Shown in pieces: positions 43,745-53,432 of a stretch of DNA of 64,000 nt (its first letter is position 1; each line of letters starts with the position of its first letter). This DNA is from DASPWW01 sp963803425 (GTDB lineage Bacteria; Actinomycetota; Thermoleophilia; Solirubrobacterales; 70-9), in the NCBI GenBank assembly GCA_963803425.1, contig CAWDMA010000001.1, positions 1 through 64,000 on the forward strand, given 5' to 3'. Below the pieces are notes generated by a model, which was given only the letters and a program-made list of their open reading frames with translations, did no database searches and was not told the origin of the DNA. A program made the position numbers and the translations under genes.

Positions 43745-43817
43745 GGGGCCATAGCTCAGCTGGGAGAGCGCCGCCTTTGCAAGGCGGAGGTCGCGGGTTC
43801 GAGCCCCGCTGGCTCCA
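43745..43817 (+). tRNA. tRNA-Ala (anticodon TGC)
   Basis: 73 nt: GGGGCCATAGCTCAGCTGGG, anticodon stem CCGCC/GGCGG around TTTGCAA (anticodon TGC), T-arm GCGGGTTCGAGCCCCGC and acceptor TGGCTCC plus A. The G3:U70 identity pair is present. CCA is not encoded. It is the second alanine tRNA within 4 kb, on the opposite strand. Confidence 0.97.
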
Positions 43818-43829
43818 TACCGGCCTCGC

Positions 43830-44588
43830 CTACTTCGCGTAGCTGATCAGCTCGTCGCGATCGGACCCGCCGGAGGCAGTCATCTCGAGCACCGGGCCGA
43901 CGCCCTTCGCGTAGAACTTGACCTCGAACACCTTCGGCTCCAGCGGAGAGGTGTCCTGAGTCATCACAGTGGGCGAGTAGTGGCCTGCAGGGACCTCCGC
44001 CTGGGCCCCGAGGCTGAGGATCTTGCCCGCGTCCTCCGCCTCCCCCTTCAGGTACTCCTGCCTGTAGCTCTGGCCGACCTCCGGGTCGGCGGGCATGATG
44101 ACTCCCGGCTGGGCGCCGTCGACGCCGGCCTCGAACGACCCGGCGCGGGTCTTGACCTTCCCGTTCTCGTACTCGGCGGTCGCCTCTCCCATGTACCACA
44201 GCGCGCCGTCGGAGTTCTGAGCGTAGTAGTCGTCGGTCTTCTCGACGAGCTCGCCGGTGCCCTTGTCCGAGACCACGTCGCTGACGACCCGGGCCTCCAC
44301 TCCGTTCGCGAGCTTCTTCGTCCGGTCGGTGACGGTGACGACCACTCGGTAGTCCGCGCCCTCCTGATCGGTCTCCCGGTACACCCACCGGGCGCCCGGA
44401 TTCATCGGCCAGTAGGGGTTGTCGATTTCGGTGGTGAAGTCCGCGGGGGCGATGTCGACCTGCTCGCTTCCCTGCGGCAGCCCCGAGCTGCCGCTGCCGG
44501 CGCTGCCCGAGGTGTCGTCTCCGCACGCGGCGACGGCGAGTGCCGCGGCGATCGCAATCGCGGCAGCTGCGAAGGGCATTCTGGTCAT
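43830..44588 (-). CDS. secreted lipoprotein, function unknown
   Basis: This 252-aa protein has a signal peptide (MTRMPFAAAAIAIAAALAVA) and lipobox AVAAC. The outer domain contains FTTEIDNPYWPMNPGARWVY, EGADYRVVVTVTDRTKKL, TDDYYAQNSDGALWYMGEAT and VGQSYRQEYLKGEAEDAG. I recall similar lipid-anchored proteins in actinobacteria without known function. GGGGAGG lies 6-8 nt before the ATG. It shares no operon; it lies tail-to-tail with the tRNA-Ala gene. Confidence 0.78.
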   Translation of the reverse strand: MTRMPFAAAAIAIAAALAVAACGDDTSGSAGSGSSGLPQGSEQVDIAPADFTTEIDNPYWPMNPGARWVYRETDQEGADYRVVVTVTDRTKKLANGVEARVVSDVVSDKGTGELVEKTDDYYAQNSDGALWYMGEATAEYENGKVKTRAGSFEAGVDGAQPGVIMPADPEVGQSYRQEYLKGEAEDAGKILSLGAQAEVPAGHYSPTVMTQDTSPLEPKVFEVKFYAKGVGPVLEMTASGGSDRDELISYAK

Positions 44589-44674
44589 CTCGGGCCTCCC
44601 CGGTTTCGGTCTGATCGATCCTCCGTCCGCCGTTCTAGTCGGGCCTGATGAGAGCCCGATGAGTGTGCCGCCGC

Positions 44675-44680
44675 TAGGGT
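44675..44680 (+). promoter_or_regulatory. putative -10 element (TAGGGT)
   Basis: TAGGGT stands 8 nt before the ATG of the SRPBCC gene with no Shine-Dalgarno between, a leaderless-type arrangement. Confidence 0.35.
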
Positions 44681-44688
44681 TTCGCGCG

Positions 44689-45153
44689 ATGCCGATCGAG
44701 GTCGTCGCGGAACGCCGCATCGGCGCCGAGCCGGCGCGCGTCGCCGAGTACGCGATGGATCCCGCCAACGATCCAGTCTGGATCGGCGGGATCGAGCGGG
44801 CGCAGTGGGTGACGGAGCCGCCGCTCCGCGTCGGCACTCGGGTGGAGCGGATCGCGAGGTTCCTGGGCCGTCGGATCGAGTACGTGCTGGAGGTGGCGGC
44901 GCTGGAGCCCGGCGCGCGGCTGCGGATGACCTCGGTGAAGGCGCCCTTCCCGATGACGGTGTCCTATGAGTTCGACGACGGCAGCGACGGGGGGACGGCG
45001 GCCCGGATCGGGATCGGGGGCGGCCCCGGCGGGCTGGTCGGGATACTCTCGCCGCTGCTCGCGGTCGCGGTGCGCCGGTCGATCTCGGGGGACCTGAAGC
45101 GGCTCGCGGCGATCGTGGAGCGATCGGACCGGGCGGGGACAACACTCTCTTAA
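44689..45153 (+). CDS. SRPBCC/polyketide-cyclase-like protein
   Basis: This 154-aa protein has the START-like pattern: EVVAERRIGAEPARVAEYAM, DPANDPVWIGGIERAQWVTE, RLRMTSVKAPFPMTVSYEF and a long C-terminal helix (RRSISGDLKRLAAIVE). This is a hydrophobic-pocket fold with no ligand identifiable. An ATG 30 nt upstream is also in frame, but the second ATG fits the family start. It lies just upstream of the two-component genes, same strand. Confidence 0.8.
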   Translation: MPIEVVAERRIGAEPARVAEYAMDPANDPVWIGGIERAQWVTEPPLRVGTRVERIARFLGRRIEYVLEVAALEPGARLRMTSVKAPFPMTVSYEFDDGSDGGTAARIGIGGGPGGLVGILSPLLAVAVRRSISGDLKRLAAIVERSDRAGTTLS

Positions 45154-45175
45154 GGTTTCCGAGGACAATCTCCTC

Positions 45176-45869
45176 ATGGCTGCGGGTTCCTGCGTGCTGA
45201 TCGTCGATGACGAGCCGATGGTGCGCGACGTGCTGTCGCGCTATCTGGCTCGTGAGCAGTTCGACGTGCGGACGGCGGCGGACGGCGAGGCGGCGCTCGA
45301 GATCATCCACGACGGCGCGCCCGATCTCGTCCTGCTCGACCTGATGCTGCCGCGCGTGGACGGGTTCGAGGTGTTCCGGCGGATGCGGGACCGCGACGGC
45401 ACCCCTGTGATCATGCTGACTGCGCGCGGGGAGGAGACCGATCGCGTGGTCGGGCTCGATCTCGGCGCCGACGACTACATCGGCAAGCCCTTCTCGCCGC
45501 GCGAGGTGGTGGCGCGGGTGAAGGCCGTGCTGCGCCGCGCCGGCGCCGGAAACGGCGGCTCCACCGGAGGCGCCGCTCCGGTTCGAGGGGCTGGAGATCG
45601 ATCCCCGCACGCGCGAGGTGCTCGTCAACGATCGCTACGCCGAGCTGACGCCGAAGGAGTTCGACCTCCTGCACCTGTTCGCGTCGAACCCGCGCACGGT
45701 TTTCAGCCGCCTGCAGCTGCTCGATGCGGTCTGGGACGTCGCCTTCGACGGGGACCCGTCCACCGTCACCGTCCACATCCGGCGGCTCCGGGAGAAGGTC
45801 GAGGCCGACCCCTCCGCCCCGGAGCGGCTCGTCACGGTGTGGGGCGCCGGCTACCGGTTCGAGCCATGA
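45176..45869 (+). CDS. OmpR-family response regulator, frameshifted near 45570
   Basis: Receiver domain: VLIVDDEPMVRDVL (acid pocket), phospho-acceptor Asp in LVLLDLMLPRVDGF, MLTARGEE and Lys in GKPFSPREVV. The linker continues in another frame as LRFEGLEIDPRTREVLVND. The winged-helix DNA-binding domain follows (LTPKEFDLLHLFASNPRTVF, STVTVHIRRLREKVEADP, WGAGYRFEP). One base indel near 45570 is enough to join them (~231 aa). Its stop overlaps the kinase start (ATGA), so it forms a coupled two-component operon. Confidence 0.85.
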
Positions 45870-47088
45870 GCCGGCTTCGCCTGCTCTCGCTCGCCGCCGC
45901 GATTGCGCTGATCGGTGCGCTCGCGATGCTCGGGATCGCCGCGATCTCCGGGACGCCGGTCGACGAGCTCGGCCACCTGGCGCTGTTGCTTGCGGTGGCG
46001 ATCGCGCTCTCCAGCCTGGTCGCGGCGCTGGCGGCGCCGCTGATCGCGCGGGCGCCGCTGCGGGTGCGGTTGCTGTCGGTGGCGCTGATCGCGACCGTCG
46101 TCGCGCTCGTCAACATCGGGGTGCTGGCGGAGCTGATGTTCGTCTCCGAGCACGATGCGGCGCAGATCGCGCTGCTGCTCGTCTACTCGATGGCGGCCGG
46201 GGCGGGGGCCGCGCTGGTCACTGCGCGCGCCTCGGGCGCGGCGATCGAGCGGCTCTCGGACGTGCGCCCGACGGATCGGGGAGGGAGACCTCGATGCCCG
46301 GGTCGGCCGGCTCGACGCCGGTCCGGACCTGAACACGCTCGCCTCCACGCGTCGACGAGATGGCGGCGCGGCTGTCCGACTCGCTGGAGCGCGAGCGGAG
46401 CTCGGAGGCGAGGCGGCGCGATCTCGTCACCGCGGTCTCCCACGACCTGCGCACGCCGCTCGCCGGGCTTCGGGCGATGGTCGAGGCGATCGACGATCGC
46501 GTCGTCGACGACCCGGCCACGATCAGCCGGTACGTCGCCGAGATGCGCGGGTCGGTGGAGTCCCTGGTCGTGCTCGTCGACGACCTGTTCGAGCTGGTCC
46601 AGCTCGACGCGGGCGCGATCGAGGCCGAGACGGAGCGCGCCCGGGTGGCGGACGTGGTCCGCTCCGCGGTCGCGGCCTGCGACGCGCAGGCCACCGAGAA
46701 GGGCCTGCAGCTCGAGACGCGGCTGAACGGCACCGGTGAGGCATCGTGCTCGCCGCGGCTGACGCGCGTCGTCCAGAACCTGCTCCAGAACGCGATCCGG
46801 CACACGCCCGCAGACGGCACCGTCAGGGTCGAGGCCCACCGCCGCGCCCGCGAGGTCGAGCTCGTGGTCGAGGACTCGGGAGAGGGGATCGCTCCGGCGG
46901 CCTTGGAGCGGGTCTTCGACCCGTTCTGGCGCGGCGACCCGGCCCGTTCCGGCGGCGGCTCGGGCCTCGGGCTGGCGCTGGCGCAGCGGATCGTGGAGGC
47001 GCTCGGCGGCCGGATCCAGGCGGAGAGCGTGCCCGCCCGCGGCTCGCGATTCGCGGTCTTCGTGCCCGACCGCTCGGCGCTGTCCTAG
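45866..47088 (+). CDS. sensor histidine kinase, frameshifted near 46275 and 46350
   Basis: The ATG overlaps the regulator stop. The N-terminus has three or four membrane helices. A HAMP-like segment appears in a shifted frame (GEGDLDARVGRLDAGPDLNT). The kinase core then reads in frame: RRRDLVTAVSHDLRTPLAGL (phospho-His), VVQNLLQNAIRHTP (N box), VVEDSGEGIAP (G1) and GGGSGLGLALAQRIVEALGG (G2). It senses an unknown signal in or near the membrane. Two indels of opposite sense in ~75 bp explain the break; length ~407 aa when joined. Confidence 0.85.
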
Positions 47089-47090
47089 TC

Positions 47091-47273
47091 CTAGTCGGGC
47101 GGGTTGCGGATCGCCCCGATCAGGCCGATCAGCAGCATCGCGACCAGCCCCAGGGAGATCAGCGAGAGGATGTCGAGGCCCGACTCGGCGATCTCGGCGA
47201 GCGTCAGCCCTCCGAGCAGCGCCACGAAGGCGATCCCGACCGCGAGGATCGCGGTGCGAACGTCGGGGTCCAT
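47091..47273 (-). CDS. small two-helix membrane protein
   Basis: 60 aa: MDPDVRTAILAVGIAFVALL and ISLGLVAMLLIGLIGAI give two hydrophobic helices with a short polar turn. The ATG overlaps the stop of the rhomboid gene (TGATG), so it is translationally coupled to it. I do not recognise a family. It could be a rhomboid partner or substrate-like subunit, purely from position. Confidence 0.65.
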   Translation of the reverse strand: MDPDVRTAILAVGIAFVALLGGLTLAEIAESGLDILSLISLGLVAMLLIGLIGAIRNPPD

Positions 47274-48121
47274 CAGTACACCGGGTAGGGCGCCGAGCTC
47301 GGCGGCTCCTCCGCGCGGCGCGCCAGCAGCTTGATCAGGGCCAGCCCCAGGATGAACCCACCGACGTGCGCGAAGTAGGCGACGCCGCCCGTGTGGCCTG
47401 CGACGTCGGGGGTGGCGAGCTGACCCACCGCGGGCAGGAACTGGAGCACGAACCAGATCCCTAGCAGGACCATCGCCGGGATCTCGATCAGCGTGACGAA
47501 GAAGATGATGAAGATCAGGGTGAGGACCCGCGCCCGCGGGTGCAGCAGGGCGTACGCGCCCAACACCCCCGCCACGGCGCCGCTCGCACCCACCGTCGGC
47601 ACCGTCGCGCTCGTGTCGAGCAGGGCCTGCGAGTACACGGCGGCGATCCCTGCGAGCAGGTAGAAGGGGATGAAGGCCACCCTGCCGACGGAGTCCTCGA
47701 TGTTGTTCCCGAACACCCACAGGAACAGCATGTTCCCGACCAGGTGGAGGATCCCGCCGTGCAGGAACATCGAGGTGAAGATCGTCACCCACCACGGCGC
47801 CTCGTTCAGGTCGGCGAGCGCGTTCGAGGACTCCGCTCGGTCGTACGCAGGCTGGCCCTCGCACACGATCGTCGCCTCCTGCGGCAGAGCCGACAGCCCG
47901 CAGCTCTCCCCCGGGTGGGTGATCCGGTAGGGGATCGCGCCGAGCTCGATCAGCTTCACGTCGTACTGCGACGCCCCGAGCCGGCCCGCGTCGCCGGGGG
48001 CCGACCCGGCGTCCTGCGACCAGGTCAGCTCGAACCCGAACACGAGCACGTTCAGCGCGATCAGGATCACGGTCAGCACCGGAAAGCGCAGCGTCGGGAT
48101 GTTGTCCTTTAGCGGCAGCAA
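47273..48121 (-). CDS. rhomboid-family intramembrane serine protease
   Basis: This 282-aa protein has about six or seven helices. The amphipathic WVTIFTSMFLHGGILHLVGN region precedes MLFLWVFGNNIEDSVG. Catalytic Ser is in GASGAVAGVLGAYALLHP and catalytic His in AYFAHVGGFILG. All core residues are therefore present. An N-terminal helix and a ~75-residue loop come before the core. It cleaves membrane proteins in the bilayer; substrate unknown. Followed by a coupled small membrane protein gene. Confidence 0.92.
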   Translation of the reverse strand: MLPLKDNIPTLRFPVLTVILIALNVLVFGFELTWSQDAGSAPGDAGRLGASQYDVKLIELGAIPYRITHPGESCGLSALPQEATIVCEGQPAYDRAESSNALADLNEAPWWVTIFTSMFLHGGILHLVGNMLFLWVFGNNIEDSVGRVAFIPFYLLAGIAAVYSQALLDTSATVPTVGASGAVAGVLGAYALLHPRARVLTLIFIIFFVTLIEIPAMVLLGIWFVLQFLPAVGQLATPDVAGHTGGVAYFAHVGGFILGLALIKLLARRAEEPPSSAPYPVY

Positions 48122-48178
48122 GCGCGGACAGCCTAGACGCCACCCCCCGACCGCATCCCGATCAGGTGGATCGCGCCC

Positions 48179-48949
48179 TCACAGCAGGCGCAGGAACTCG
48201 CTCGTCCTCCATGCCGGCTCGAAGCCGAGCCGTGCATACAGCTGCTTGCGGCCGGCCCTCGTCGTCTGCGCAGATCCACAGATCCCGAACCCGCCGCCCG
48301 CATGCGCGATCGCGACGCGCGTGATCGCGTCGCCTCGCCCGGCCCCGCGGGAATCGGGGCGGACGTAGACCTGCGTGATCTCGGCGCCGTCACCGTCGCG
48401 CTCGATCTGCGCGTAGCCGACGATCTTGCCGGAGTCCCGGATCGCGAGCACGCGGGCATCGCGGAGCGCGGCGGCATGCTTCGCCTCGGCGAAGAAGCTG
48501 CCCGGGTCGAGGGCGGGAAAGTCCTCGGCCAGCCACGTGGCGCGGAGGCTGTGGACGGCGTCGTACTCGACCTCCTCGACGTCCGCGACCGCGCCGAGCG
48601 CCGGCCCGGCGTGGCGCATCCATGCGAGCCGCCTCGACTCCCACCCCGCCGCCTCGAATCCGGGTCGCAGGCCTGCCGCCGCCTCTACGTCGTCGAACTC
48701 GATCAAGCGGTGGCGCAGTCCGGCGAGCCCGCGCTCTGCGACCGCGGCCAGCTCCGGGACGCCCAGCCCCGGGTCGCGCTCGACCCGGACGACGTTGAGC
48801 TGGAAGTAGTCCGGGTAGGCGCTCGCCCGCACGATCGTGCCGTGTTCCCACGGCTCGACCGCGTCGCACAGCACGGCGTGCATGCGGTTGCGCCACGCTC
48901 GCACCCGGGGAGTCGCGTCCTCGACCCCCTGTTCCCTCTCCTCCAGCAC
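48179..48949 (-). CDS. GNAT N-acetyltransferase, with a local double frameshift
   Basis: About 256 aa from GTG 48949, 23 bp after the lipA stop. A variable N-terminal half precedes a GNAT domain: VGYAQIERDGDGAEITQVYV and RPDSRGAGRGDAITRVAIAH (the Q/RxxGxG/A acetyl-CoA loop). Then a short stretch (~48240-48300) is out of frame. The alternative frame gives RDLWICADDEGRPQ, after which LYARLGFEPAWRTSEFLRLL returns. The defect is local and self-correcting, so the gene is probably functional. Substrate unknown. Confidence 0.8.
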   Translation of the reverse strand: MLEEREQGVEDATPRVRAWRNRMHAVLCDAVEPWEHGTIVRASAYPDYFQLNVVRVERDPGLGVPELAAVAERGLAGLRHRLIEFDDVEAAAGLRPGFEAAGWESRRLAWMRHAGPALGAVADVEEVEYDAVHSLRATWLAEDFPALDPGSFFAEAKHAAALRDARVLAIRDSGKIVGYAQIERDGDGAEITQVYVRPDSRGAGRGDAITRVAIAHAGGGFGICGSAQTTRAGRKQLYARLGFEPAWRTSEFLRLL

Positions 48950-48971
48950 CCGCTCGCCGTTCGCGACGCCG

Positions 48972-49939
48972 CTACGCGACGGCCGCGCGGCGCCCCGGGA
49001 GGTGCTCGTCGGCGTGGTACGAGCTCCGCACGAGCGGGCCGGCGGCAACCGACTCGAAACCGAGGTCGGAGGCGGCCCGCTCCAGGGCAGCAAACTCGTC
49101 CGGGTGCCAGTACCGATCGACGGGCAGGTGGCTCTCGGTCGGGCGCAGGTACTGGCCGACGGTGAGCACCTGGACGCCGTGCTCGCGCAGGGCGGCGAAG
49201 GTCTCGACCATCTCGTCGAAGCTCTCCCCGAGGCCGACCATCAGCCCCGACTTCGTCACCACCCCGTCGCCGCCGATCTGCTTGGCCAGCCGCAGCACCC
49301 GCAGGGAGCGCTCGAAGCTGGACCCGCGCCGTGCTCGCGGGTACATCCGCGGGACGGTCTCGACGTTGTGGTTGAAGACGTCCGGCCGCTCCGCGATCAC
49401 CCGCGCGATCAGCATCTCCTCCCCGCGGAAGTCGGGCGTGAGCACCTCCACCCTGCACCCGGGCGCCTGCATCCGGATCGAGCGGATCACCCCGACGAAT
49501 GCCCCGGCGCCGTAGTCGGGGAGGTCGTCGCGATCGACCGAGGTGACAACCGCGTGCCGCAGCCCCATCCGCTTCACCTGGTTGGCGACGCGCAGCGGCT
49601 CCAGTGGGTCGTGCCACGTCGGGCTTCCCGGTCTGCACGTTGCAGAACCCGCACCGCCGCGTGCACACGTCGCCGAGGATCATGAACGTGGCGGTGCCAC
49701 GCTCCCAGCACTCCCCCACGTTGGGGCAGTTCGCCTCCTGGCACACGGTGTGCAGCTCGTCTCGACTCGATCGCATGCTTCAGCCGCCGGTAGGTGGGTC
49801 CGCCGGGTGCGGGCACCTTCATCCACGGCGGCTTGCGGTGCCGGAACGGCAGCCCCCCGTCCTCCTGGCGCCCGCCGGGGCGGGCTCGGGAGCGCGTCAC
49901 GTGGATCCGCTCCGCGGAGGATGCATGCGCGGCGGCCAT
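48972..49939 (-). CDS. lipA: lipoyl synthase, frameshifted near 49757 and 49615
   Basis: This radical-SAM enzyme inserts two sulfurs into octanoyl groups on E2 and H proteins. The first part reads PPWMKVPAPGGPTYRRLK. After a shift come LHTVCQEANCPNVGECWERG (auxiliary cluster Cys) and RRCGFCNVQTGKP (CxxxCxxC). After a second shift come THAVVTSVDRDDLPDYGA-like sequence, VFNHNVETVPRMYPRARRGS and VGQYLRPTESHLPVDRYWHP. All Cys and motifs are intact when joined (~322 aa). It follows lipB by 11 bp. A required gene, so the indels are most likely sequencing errors. Confidence 0.9.
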
Positions 49940-49950
49940 CGTCACCAAAC

Positions 49951-50643
49951 TTAGCCGCTCCCCTCGTCCAGCGCGAGCGTCTGGTCCGGGGCCGCGTCCA
50001 CCGGCTCGCGCTCGTACACCTCGCCGAACTCCCGGGCCACCGTGTCCATGAACGCGTCCATGTCCTGCTCAGCGCCGAGCTCCCGGCCCAGCGACGTCAT
50101 CCGCGCCCCCTCGATCCCGCACGGGACGATCCACTCGAACGGCTGCAGGTCGTTGTTGACGTTGATCGCGAACCCGTGGGTGGTGACGCCGCGGCTGACG
50201 TGCACACCGATCGAGCCGATCTTGCGGTCGCCGACCCAGACTCCGGTCTCGTCCTCGATGCACCTCGCCTGCACGCCCCAGTCGCAGAGCGAGTCGATCA
50301 TCACGCGCTCCAGCCCGGACACGTAGCGCCGCACGTCGTCGCCGTACGGGCGCAGGCTGACGATCGGGTACCCGACGAGCTGGCCGGGGCCGTGGTAGGT
50401 GACCCGGCCGCCGCGATCCGTCGCCGCCACTTCGATTCCCTGCATCTCGTACCACTGCTCGCCCATCGGCAGCTCCTCGGGGGTGGCGCGCCGTCCCTTC
50501 GTGTACGTGGGCGGGTGCTCAAGCAGCAGCAGCAGGTCGGGGACCTCCCCTTCGATCCGCAGCCGCTCGAGGCGCTTCTGCTCCGCGAGCGCCTCCCGGT
50601 AGGAGACGATTCCGGGCCTGAGGATCCGCAGCTCCTGGGCCAT
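49951..50643 (-). CDS. lipB: octanoyltransferase
   Basis: This 230-aa protein moves octanoyl from ACP to lipoyl domains. LLLLEHPPTYTKGRRA, RGGRVTYHGPGQLVGYPIV, DRKIGSIGVHVSRGVTTHGF (catalytic Lys) and FEWIVPCGIEGARMTSLGRE (catalytic Cys) are all present. It is in the same direction as and directly upstream of lipA, and close to the pyruvate dehydrogenase E2 whose lipoyl domain is the substrate. Confidence 0.95.
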   Translation of the reverse strand: MAQELRILRPGIVSYREALAEQKRLERLRIEGEVPDLLLLLEHPPTYTKGRRATPEELPMGEQWYEMQGIEVAATDRGGRVTYHGPGQLVGYPIVSLRPYGDDVRRYVSGLERVMIDSLCDWGVQARCIEDETGVWVGDRKIGSIGVHVSRGVTTHGFAINVNNDLQPFEWIVPCGIEGARMTSLGRELGAEQDMDAFMDTVAREFGEVYEREPVDAAPDQTLALDEGSG

Positions 50644-50655
50644 GCAACCAGTGTG

Positions 50656-51063
50656 TCAGGCGGCGTCGTCCGCAGGCCCGGGCGGCCACGAGCCCTTCTG
50701 CTCCGGGGGCCAGAACGGCCACTCCTCGAACTCGACGCAGCGTCCCTGCTGGTCCACGCGGACGATCCACACGTCGCGATAGGAGATCCGCGGCGGGTCG
50801 TCGTAGCTGACGTCGACTCGGACCACCCCCGTGGGTCCCTCGACGGCGACGATCTCGGAGCTCATCTCGAACGCCTCGTCGGGGCCACGCCGCTCCCGCT
50901 CCCACATCTCGGCGATCGCCTCGAGCCCCAGATACGGCGGCTCGAAGGGAGCGTTCCTGTAGGTCGCGTCGGGCGCGAACAGCTCGCCGATAAGCTCGGT
51001 GCCGGGGGTTCGCCAGGCCCGCTCGTAGCCGTCCAGCCATCGGTTCAGCTCCGCGCGGTCCAC
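50656..51063 (-). CDS. SnoaL-like (NTF2-fold) protein
   Basis: 135 aa: RWLDGYERAWRTPGTELIGE, LFAPDATYRNAPFEPPYLGL and GPTGVVRVDVSYDDPPRISY, then WIVRVDQQGRCVEFEEWPFW. It has the cone-shaped NTF2 fold with a Trp-rich C-terminus. It lies 12 bp upstream of lipB and 26 bp downstream of the MMPL gene, so it belongs to the same minus-strand unit. Ligand unknown. Confidence 0.82.
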   Translation of the reverse strand: MDRAELNRWLDGYERAWRTPGTELIGELFAPDATYRNAPFEPPYLGLEAIAEMWERERRGPDEAFEMSSEIVAVEGPTGVVRVDVSYDDPPRISYRDVWIVRVDQQGRCVEFEEWPFWPPEQKGSWPPGPADDAA

Positions 51064-51089
51064 GCCCGGAAGCTACCGATGATCCCGGC

Positions 51090-53313
51090 TCAGGCCTCGG
51101 CGGGCTCCGGCTCGCCCTCGGGTCGCCGCCCGCCGCCCGGGCCGAGTCGCGGCAGCCACTCGAGCGAGCGGGGCAGGTACCAGTTCCAGTCCCCGAGCAG
51201 CTTCATGAACGCGGGCAGCAGCACCCCGCGGACGATCGTCGCGTCGATCAGGATCGCGACCCCGAGCCCGACGCCGAACTGCTTGAACTCGACCGCGGAC
51301 AGCGTCGCGAAGATCGAGAACACGGCGATCATCACCACCGCAGCGGCGGTCACCACCGAGGCCGTGCTCTTGATCCCGCGGGCGACCGCCTCGCCGGTCG
51401 GCGAGCCGCGGTCGTACGCCTCCCGGACCCGGCTCAGGATGAAGACGTGGTAATCCATCGAGAGCCCGAACAGGACGACGAACAGGAACAGGGGCAGCCA
51501 CGAGGTGACCGCGCCGGTCGACTGGAATCCGAGCAGGGACTCGAGGTGGCCCTCCTGGAACACCCACACGACGACGCCGTACGCGGCGCCGACTGAGAGA
51601 AGGTTGAGCAGGATCGCCTTCAGCGGGATCACGATCGAGCGGAACGTGACCAGCAGCAGCGCGAACGCAAGCAGGAACACGAACGCGAACACGATCGGCA
51701 CCCGGTCCTCCATCAGCTGGTTGAAGTCCTCGGAGCCGGCCGTGAACCCGGTCACGTTCGCCTCCGCGCCCGATACATCGCCAACGGTCGCCGGGATCAC
51801 CTCGTCCCGAAGCTCGGCGAGCGCGTCGTACGAGGTGTCGTCGGAGCCGTCGCCAGCGATCGGGACCTCGACCACGGTGACGGTCCGGTCGGGGCTGACG
51901 TCGACGGTCACCGGCTGCTCGAACAGGTCGCTGCGCGCGGTCTCCGCTCGGAGCTCGCCGACCGCCCTCTTCACCTCGGCCGGCGATGCGCTCCCGTGCT
52001 CGATCACGACCTCGGCGGGGATCTGGTTGCCCGGGAAACTTCTCCTGGATCCGATCGTACGTCTTGATCACCCCCAGGTCCTGGGGCAGGGACTCGATCC
52101 CGGGAACCGCCATCTTCAGGCTGAGCACCGGGATCGCGAGCACCAGCAGCAGCACCGTCGCGGCGCCGGCGGCGATCGCCGGATGCCGGAGTACCGGGTT
52201 CAGGATCGCGTTCCACAGCCGCGACTCGCGCTTGGCGCGCTCCACCGGTGAGCGCAGGAACGGGATACGCCCCTTGTTGACGCGGTCGCCCAGCTTCGAG
52301 AGCACGGCCGGCAGCACCGTCAGCGAGCCGATCACGGCGATCGCGACGACGAGGATCGTCCCGGAGGCGAAGGACTCGAACGTGCTTGCCCCGGCCAGGT
52401 ACATCCCGGCCATCGCGATCGCGACCGTGACGCCGGAGACCAGCACCGCCCGGCCGGAGGTCGCGGCGGCCGTCTCCAGCGCGGTCCGCTCGTCGCGGCC
52501 CCGGGCGCGCTCCTCGCGCTCCCGGCGAAGGTAGAACATCGAGTAGTCGACTCCTACCGCGAGCCCGATCAGCAGGATCACGGACGAGGCCGCCTCGTCG
52601 ACTGGGTAGATGTGGCTGAGCGGCCCGAGCAGGCCGATCGCGGCCGCAACGGCGGTCGCGGCGAGCAGCAGGGGGACGAGCGCGGCGACGAGCGCGCCGA
52701 ATGCGAGCAGCAGGATCACGAGCGTGATCGGCAGCGATGTCACCTCCGCCTTCTGGAAGTCGCTCGCGAACGACTCGGACAGCTCTTTGTCCGCGCTCGC
52801 GTCGCCGAACTCCTCGATCCGGAAGTCCGGGTTCGCCTTCGCGAGCCGGTCGGTGGTGGCAAGCGGCGCCTCTACGAGCGCGTCGGCGTCGGCGCCGTCC
52901 CGCACGCGGATCTCGAAGTTGACCAGCGCCGAGCTCCCGTCCCGGGAGATGTTGCCCCGGTTCGCGGGGGCGTACGGGCTCTTCACCTTGGAGACGTGAT
53001 CGGTCCGCCCCAAGCGGTTTACGACCTGTGCGACCGTGGCCTGAAACCGTGGGGCGTCCGCGGTCTCGCCGCTGCGGCTCTGGACGAGGATCGTCTCGTT
53101 CGACTTGTCGGGGAACGCGTCGGCCACAGCCCTGTCCCCGGCGCCGGACTCGCCGACGCCGTACTCCTCGTCGGACAGGGTGCGGGTGCCGATCGCGCCG
53201 CCGATCACCACCGCGGCGACGACGAAGGCGACCCACAGGCCGATCGCCTTCCAGGGGTTGGCGGCGCTCCAGCGCCCCGCCCGGGCTGCGAGATTTCGTG
53301 AGTTGCTGATCAT
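51090..53313 (-). CDS. MMPL/RND-type transporter, frameshifted near 52007
   Basis: About 740 aa joined. The first half has helix 1 (KAIGLWVAFVVAAVVIGGAI), a periplasmic domain and five helices with DEAASSVILLIGLAVGVDYS-MFYLRREREER (the GxxxDYxxF motif). After the shift near 52007 the second half repeats the design: HGSASPAEVKRAVGELRAET, then VVLFGLSMDYHVFILSRVRE. It exports lipids or glycolipids in actinobacteria by proton-motive force. Substrate undefined here; the near-complete conservation argues that the indel is an error. Confidence 0.88.
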
Positions 53314-53432
53314 GGGGAGGAGGGTTCCAGCGACCGGGGTGCGCGTCTATCGGGGATCACCCTGACGGCTCCCCAACGGTCCCCGATCGGCGGGATGTGC
53401 GTCTCACACTGAAACGGAGCGAGGCGCCGTCG

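Noticed and set aside
45560..46360. Programmed frameshifting in the two-component genes
   Set aside because: No slippery heptamer or downstream structure recurs at the break points, and similar breaks occur in many unrelated genes of the window.
48972..49939. lipA as a true pseudogene
   Set aside because: All cluster cysteines and motifs are intact across frames, lipB is normal, and lipoylated E2 is encoded nearby; sequencing error is simpler.
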